Assembly: GCA_029863825.1 (NCBI GenBank)
Contig: JAOTUP010000187.1
Location: 1-5,194 of the forward strand
DNA length: 5,194 nucleotides
Source of the DNA: Acidobacteriota bacterium
GTDB taxonomy: Bacteria; Acidobacteriota; Thermoanaerobaculia; Multivoradales; JAHEKO01
Direction: 5' to 3'
Shown here piece after piece: positions 1-5,194 of this stretch (its first letter is position 1; each line of letters begins with the position of its first letter). A program made the translations under genes and the position numbers. The notes under the pieces were generated by a model that was not told the DNA's origin, made no database searches, and saw only the letters and a list, made by a program, of their open reading frames with translations.

Positions 1-16
1 CATGTGCGGTGGCGAA

Positions 17-1771
17 CTAGGTGGAAACTGCAGTTTGCCGGTTCGATTCCGCAGTCGACGTCTGACGGCGGAGCTGCACTTCGCCGGCTTCGAACGCCTG
101 CAGAAACGCGGTGACCACCTTGGCGTCGAAGCGACTGCCGGCAAGCTCTTTGACGCGCTGCACTGCGAACGCGGGCTCGAACGCCCGTTGGTACGGACGA
201 TTCGTCGTGATGGCATCGAAAGTGTCGGCAACCGCAACGATTCTCGCCATAAGCGGGATCTGCTCTCCGCTCAGACCATCCGGATAGCCGGTGCCACCCC
301 ATGCCTCGTGATGCCAGCGGATTGCCGGAATCATCGCCTTCAGACGTTCGATGCGGCTCATGATCTGAGCACCGATGACCGGGTGCAGCTTCATCTGCTC
401 GAATTCCGCATCCGAGAGCACACCGCCCTTCTTCAGAACTCGATCATCGACACCGATCTTGCCGACGTCATGCAGCAGCGCCCCGACCCAGATCTTGTGC
501 TGCTCTTCGGGATTCAGTCCCAGGCGCTTGGCGATCGTACGGCTGTGCGCAGCCACCCGCTCTGAATGACCTCGAGTGTACGGATCTTTCGCGTCGATCG
601 CCGCCACGAAAGCCCGCATCGAGCCGATAAACAGCTCTCGATTGTCTTGCGCCGCGTCCTTGAGCTGCCTCACCGAGGCCTCGACGTGGGTGCTCATGCG
701 GTTGAAGTCGGTAGCCAGCTGCCCGATCTCCGCGCCGGGACCGGTCACTTCGACCCGCTGGCCGAAATTGCCCTGGGCGATCTCATGACTGCTCTGCGTC
801 AAGTCCTGGATTGGCCGACTGAAGCGCTCGGCCACCATCACCGCACCAAGCAGCGCCAGGCCGATCAAGACCGCCGTCGACAACGCGGTCTTGAAGATCA
901 TCTGGCGCACCGCACTAAATGCGCGGGCAGCCGGCTTTTGGACAAGAACCCCCCACCCCGCCGCCGGCACCGGGCTGACGCGTGCCAGCATCTCCTGGGC
1001 CTTGCCTGCGACCGTCAACTCGTACTCTGCCGTCTGGGTTCCCGGCAAGACCGAGGATTCACGGGCGATGTCGGACTGCGCCAGCGCTTGGTCGAGATCC
1101 TCATTCGACCCCTCGGACCAAAGAATGTTGGCGGCATCATCGATCAGGAACACCGCCACATCTCCCACCGCCTCGCGCAGAAAAAACGACTCCATCGGCG
1201 TGGCCTCGAGCAGTCCCTGGACGATGATTGCCTCTCCTTCGCCCACTCCTGCGGGCACCGCAACGACGACACTGACAGAACCGAGCTCCTCGCGGCCCAC
1301 GAATCCATAGGCCACCTGCTGCGACTCGACCGAGCGGCGGAACACTTCTTCCAGGGAGCTCAATACGCTGGAGGTCAGAGGTGTCGACGCATACTGCGGC
1401 CCAACGCCCTTTGGATCCAGCAGCCGAAGCGCAAGGAAGCCGGGATTTGCTTCCAGGAATCGGTGAGCTCGCTGCTCGATCCATTCCTGCCGCAACCGAG
1501 ATTCGACCGACTCGCCCGGCACCGCCAGCACCGAGTCTCCCAACTGCTCGAGCCGTCGTCTGGTCTCAACCAGGAAGCCGTCCACTTCTTGCGACAGAAA
1601 TTCCGATGACCGTGCGAGGTAGCTTTTCTCCTGAGTCCGCAGAATGTCTTTGTTCTGTCGGATCAGAAGGAAACTGCTGATCGCCAGTGGGATGATGCCC
1701 GAGAACAAAAGGATGGCGAACAGGAGTTGCCTGAGCTTCAAACGATACAGGTATCCCAGCAGGCTGCGCAT
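17..1771 (-). CDS. Membrane-bound sensor with HAMP and HD-GYP domains (predicted c-di-GMP phosphodiesterase)
   Basis: Predicted inner-membrane receptor that hydrolyses cyclic di-GMP in response to an outside signal. Its 584 residues run: a basic N-terminus and membrane segment at about 15-38; an extracytoplasmic sensor of about 250 residues at 39-290, ending in GWGVLVQKP, a typical end of dCache-like domains; a second membrane segment at about 295-314; a HAMP linker at about 315-366 (SRPIQDL, then AEIGQLATDFNRM); and an HD-GYP domain at about 380-560. Catalytic residues seen: GHSERV with His402, HDVGK with His434-Asp435, His463, His487-His488, GYP at 495-497, and VADTFDA with Asp516. Tyr398 stands where trinuclear HD-GYP enzymes have a Glu metal ligand, so a two-metal site is likelier (inference). 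The GYP signature reads HHEAWGGTGYP, with Gly492 for the usual Asp. It lies 79 bases after aroB; the best upstream ribosome site is a weak GGATGG at 1776-1781. No in-frame alternative start fits, because a stop lies upstream in frame. The ligand is unknown. Confidence 0.92.
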   Translation of the reverse strand: MRSLLGYLYRLKLRQLLFAILLFSGIIPLAISSFLLIRQNKDILRTQEKSYLARSSEFLSQEVDGFLVETRRRLEQLGDSVLAVPGESVESRLRQEWIEQRAHRFLEANPGFLALRLLDPKGVGPQYASTPLTSSVLSSLEEVFRRSVESQQVAYGFVGREELGSVSVVVAVPAGVGEGEAIIVQGLLEATPMESFFLREAVGDVAVFLIDDAANILWSEGSNEDLDQALAQSDIARESSVLPGTQTAEYELTVAGKAQEMLARVSPVPAAGWGVLVQKPAARAFSAVRQMIFKTALSTAVLIGLALLGAVMVAERFSRPIQDLTQSSHEIAQGNFGQRVEVTGPGAEIGQLATDFNRMSTHVEASVRQLKDAAQDNRELFIGSMRAFVAAIDAKDPYTRGHSERVAAHSRTIAKRLGLNPEEQHKIWVGALLHDVGKIGVDDRVLKKGGVLSDAEFEQMKLHPVIGAQIMSRIERLKAMIPAIRWHHEAWGGTGYPDGLSGEQIPLMARIVAVADTFDAITTNRPYQRAFEPAFAVQRVKELAGSRFDAKVVTAFLQAFEAGEVQLRRQTSTAESNRQTAVST

Positions 1772-1841
1772 AGGCCCATCCAGCTTATCCGGCGGCTCCG
1801 ACGGCGACCCTTATCGGCTGCTGCTGCGTCGGCACCCGCGC

Positions 1842-1860
1842 CGGCTGATTCTAGCAGCCG
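1842..1860 (-). repeat. Small inverted repeat across the aroB stop codon
   Basis: On the minus strand CGGCTG and CAGCCG form a perfect 6-bp GC-rich stem with a 7-base loop (CTAGAAT) that contains the aroB TAG. No run of T follows, so it is not a classical intrinsic terminator. It could be a weak 3'-end or message-stability hairpin between aroB and the HD-GYP gene, but a stem this short may occur by chance in GC-rich DNA. Confidence 0.3.
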
Positions 1861-2951
1861 TTCCGCCCCCCAAGGAAGTCACCGACCCGGTGGCGGACAT
1901 CTTCTGCCGCAATGTCAGTACAGATCTCCCCGCTTCCGATGTGCAAAGGCACGACCCAGGCAAGCCCCGCCTCACGCGCCTTCTTGTCGCGTTCGAGACG
2001 CGCCATCACCGCCTCGAGCGGCACCGTAGGCGGCAACGGCGGCAGACCGATGCGACGAATGAGCGCACGAACACGGTCGGCCTCGCCCGGCGCGAATCCC
2101 CGAGCAACCGCCAAGTCGATTGCGAACAGCATCCCGTAGCCCACCGCCTCCCCGTGCTCCAGCATCTCGAGACTCAGCTCCAGGGCGTGACCCAGAGTGT
2201 GGCCGAAGTTGAGCAGCTGGCGAATGTCATTCTCCTTCGGATCCTTCTCGACAACGCCGATCTTCGCTGCCGCCGTCAACTTGACACTTTCGGCCAGCGC
2301 GTCGGCATCGCCGGCAAGGAGACGGGCGAGATCGGCTTCGAGTCGCGAGAAGAGATCTGCGTCCCGCATGACGGCGGTCTTCACAACCTCGAAGAGACCG
2401 GACCGCAGCTGACGCGGCGGCAGAGTGCCGAGAAAACCGGTATCGGCGATGGTCGCCAACGGATGGTAAAACAGGCCGACGCTGTTCTTGGCTTCGGGAA
2501 GGTTGATCGCCGTCTTGCCGCCGATGGCGGCGTCCACCTGGGCCAGCAGCGTCGTCGGTATCTGAACGTAGTCCACACCGCGCAGGAATGTTCCGGCGAC
2601 AAAGCCGGCAAGGTCTCCGATCGACCCACCGCCGAAAGCTACGATCAGGCTGTCACGCTTGCCACCAGCGGCGAGGAGCGTTCGCCACACGCCGATCGCC
2701 GTCTCCGGCGTCTTCGCCGCCTCGCCGTCCGCCACCTCGAGCACCTGGAACTCTCCAGCCGCAGCAGCCAGGGGCTCCAGGGCTTCACCGTGCAACTGTC
2801 TCAGAGGCGGCGAGGTGATGACGAACACGCGTCGCCCGCCGAGCAAGCTCGATAAACCTGTCAGCGCTACGTCGAGGGCACCGCTGCCGATCCACACAGA
2901 CGTCGATCCGGCTTCCCTTCGCAGCTCGAGCCGTACCGGCGGACTCGACAT
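1851..2951 (-). CDS. aroB: 3-Dehydroquinate synthase
   Basis: This enzyme converts DAHP to 3-dehydroquinate, the second step of the shikimate pathway to aromatic amino acids, in the cytoplasm with NAD and a divalent metal (Zn or Co). Its 366 residues are the usual length. Seen: the NAD-binding loop GGGSIGDLAGFVA at 107-119; the stretch VQIPTTLLAQVDAAIGGKT at 129-147 followed by INLPEAKNSVG, the substrate and cofactor region; SGLFEVVK at 184-191 with metal ligand Glu188; NFGHTLGH at 248-255 with metal ligand His251 and His255; and HGEAVGYGM at 266-274 with metal ligand His266. All expected ligands are present, so it should be active. Its ATG follows the aspS TGA with only GAG between. The upstream ribosome binding site is modest (GAGAG and GGAAGG inside the aspS end, further away than ideal), so translation is probably coupled to aspS. 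Related families such as 2-deoxy-scyllo-inosose synthase are less likely because the motifs and context fit AroB. Confidence 0.96.
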   Translation of the reverse strand: MSSPPVRLELRREAGSTSVWIGSGALDVALTGLSSLLGGRRVFVITSPPLRQLHGEALEPLAAAAGEFQVLEVADGEAAKTPETAIGVWRTLLAAGGKRDSLIVAFGGGSIGDLAGFVAGTFLRGVDYVQIPTTLLAQVDAAIGGKTAINLPEAKNSVGLFYHPLATIADTGFLGTLPPRQLRSGLFEVVKTAVMRDADLFSRLEADLARLLAGDADALAESVKLTAAAKIGVVEKDPKENDIRQLLNFGHTLGHALELSLEMLEHGEAVGYGMLFAIDLAVARGFAPGEADRVRALIRRIGLPPLPPTVPLEAVMARLERDKKAREAGLAWVVPLHIGSGEICTDIAAEDVRHRVGDFLGGRNGC

Positions 2952-2954
2952 CTC

Positions 2955-4720
<1,766 letters not shown>

Positions 4721-4724
<4 letters not shown>

Positions 4725-5194
4725 CTCCCAGCCTCCAAAAAGGCAACGACCTGTTGCCGAGGAACCGCTTCTTGCCGCCCTTCTCTCATGTCACGACAGG
4801 TGACGATGGCGGCATCACGCTCGTCTTCGCCCAGCAGCAGCACCCAGCGAATACCACGTCGATCGGCGCGCTTCAGGGCCGCGCCCACCGAGTCGCCACT
4901 GAACTCGCTGAGCGCCGCCACACCCGCTCGCCGCAGCTCATCGGCGAGGCGCACTCCGTCGAGAACCGGAATCGGGTCGATGACGACCACCATCACCGGC
5001 GGCTCCCGCTCCGCCCGCTCGCGAAACGAGGCGGGAAGCACCTCGATCAAGCGATCCTCACCGATCGCAAAGCCGATCGCCGGCAGGTCAGGCCCGCCGA
5101 GATCCGCGATCAGACGATCATAGCGGCCGCCTCCGACGATGGCATTCTGCGCTCCGAGCCCTGCCGAGACGATCTCGAAGACCGTATGCGAGTA
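4721..5194 (-). CDS. hisS: Histidyl-tRNA synthetase, C-terminal part (5' end beyond window)
   Basis: This class II aminoacyl-tRNA synthetase attaches histidine to tRNA-His in the cytoplasm. Only the last 157 residues are present; the frame is open to the right edge, so the gene is cut by the window and not truncated in the genome. Seen in the fragment: TVFEIVS at residues 4-10, the histidine-site loop GGGRYD at 21-26, and class II motif 3, GFAIGEDRL, at 41-49 with its arginine at 48. From about residue 65 a small alpha/beta domain follows (VMVVVIDP, then VLLLGEDE and IVTCRDM), matching the HGTP-type anticodon-binding domain. HisRS usually has Gly or similar after GGGRYD; here it is Arg27, which looks tolerable. 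The TGA stop overlaps the aspS ATG by 4 bases (ATGA), so aspS translation is probably coupled to it. The identification is secure; the missing N-terminus prevents any statement on motifs 1 and 2. Confidence 0.95.
4732..4736 (-). promoter_or_regulatory. Shine-Dalgarno site for aspS
   Basis: On the minus strand a perfect GGAGG lies 7 bases before the aspS ATG, inside the last codons of hisS. This ideal spacing fixes the aspS start at 4724. Together with the ATGA overlap it predicts efficient re-initiation, or independent initiation, of aspS on the shared message. Confidence 0.8.

Noticed and set aside
566..1609. Plus-strand open frame of 347 codons opposite the HD-GYP gene
   Set aside because: Arg/His-rich composition, no domain, and fully antisense to a gene with intact catalytic motifs; a compositional shadow.
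1817..1827. CTG triplet run (GCTGCTGCTGC) on the plus strand
   Set aside because: Only about three repeat units; too short to be a meaningful tandem repeat.
1798..1832. Inverted repeat CCGACG/CGTCGG in the gap before the HD-GYP gene
   Set aside because: The stem is only 6 bp with a 23-base loop and no T run; likely by chance in GC-rich DNA.
1772..1850. Possible promoter for the HD-GYP gene, from GATAAG-like boxes in the gap
   Set aside because: Two GATAAG-like hexamers are present, but no convincing -35 partner is seen at proper spacing in this GC-rich stretch.
1644..2855. Plus-strand open frame of 403 codons opposite aroB and the HD-GYP start
   Set aside because: It is rich in Arg, Gln and His, has no recognisable domain, and lies antisense to the well-identified aroB. 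Long antisense frames are expected opposite GC-rich genes.

Overview
This is a GC-rich bacterial chromosomal segment in which every gene supported by the sequence lies on the minus strand. Transcription runs from the right edge to the left: hisS (3' part only), aspS, aroB, then a gene for a membrane-bound HD-GYP sensor protein. Strong G/C bias at third codon positions, a two-membrane-segment receptor with a dCache-like outer domain, and the hisS-aspS pairing suggest a free-living GC-rich bacterium, probably Gram-negative. I cannot place it in a phylum from the sequence alone. There is no sign of mobile elements, RNA genes, CRISPR arrays or foreign-looking base composition.

Region by region. 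At 4721-5194 is the C-terminal 157 residues of histidyl-tRNA synthetase, cut by the window edge. At 2955-4724 is a complete bacterial-type aspartyl-tRNA synthetase; its ATG overlaps the hisS stop in an ATGA, behind a perfect GGAGG ribosome binding site. At 1851-2951 is a complete 3-dehydroquinate synthase, starting 3 bases after the aspS stop. A 79-base gap follows. At 17-1771 is a complete 584-residue protein with an N-terminal transmembrane segment, an extracytoplasmic sensor region, a second transmembrane segment, a HAMP linker and a C-terminal HD-GYP domain, the predicted c-di-GMP phosphodiesterase. The last 16 bases hold nothing recognisable.

How they work together. hisS, aspS and aroB are packed tightly enough to be one transcript with coupled translation: two enzymes charging tRNAs and the second enzyme of the shikimate pathway, which makes the aromatic amino acid precursors. 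The HD-GYP gene could be a fourth operon member or could have its own weak promoter in the gap; the sequence does not decide. It is functionally unrelated to the others.

This is mainly a housekeeping region, and I see no new multi-gene system. The points worth a second look are residue-level: aspS carries the His associated with non-discriminating AspRS enzymes, an Asn for the first His of HHPFT, and a degenerate GAD tripeptide; the HD-GYP protein has Gly for Asp in its GYP signature.
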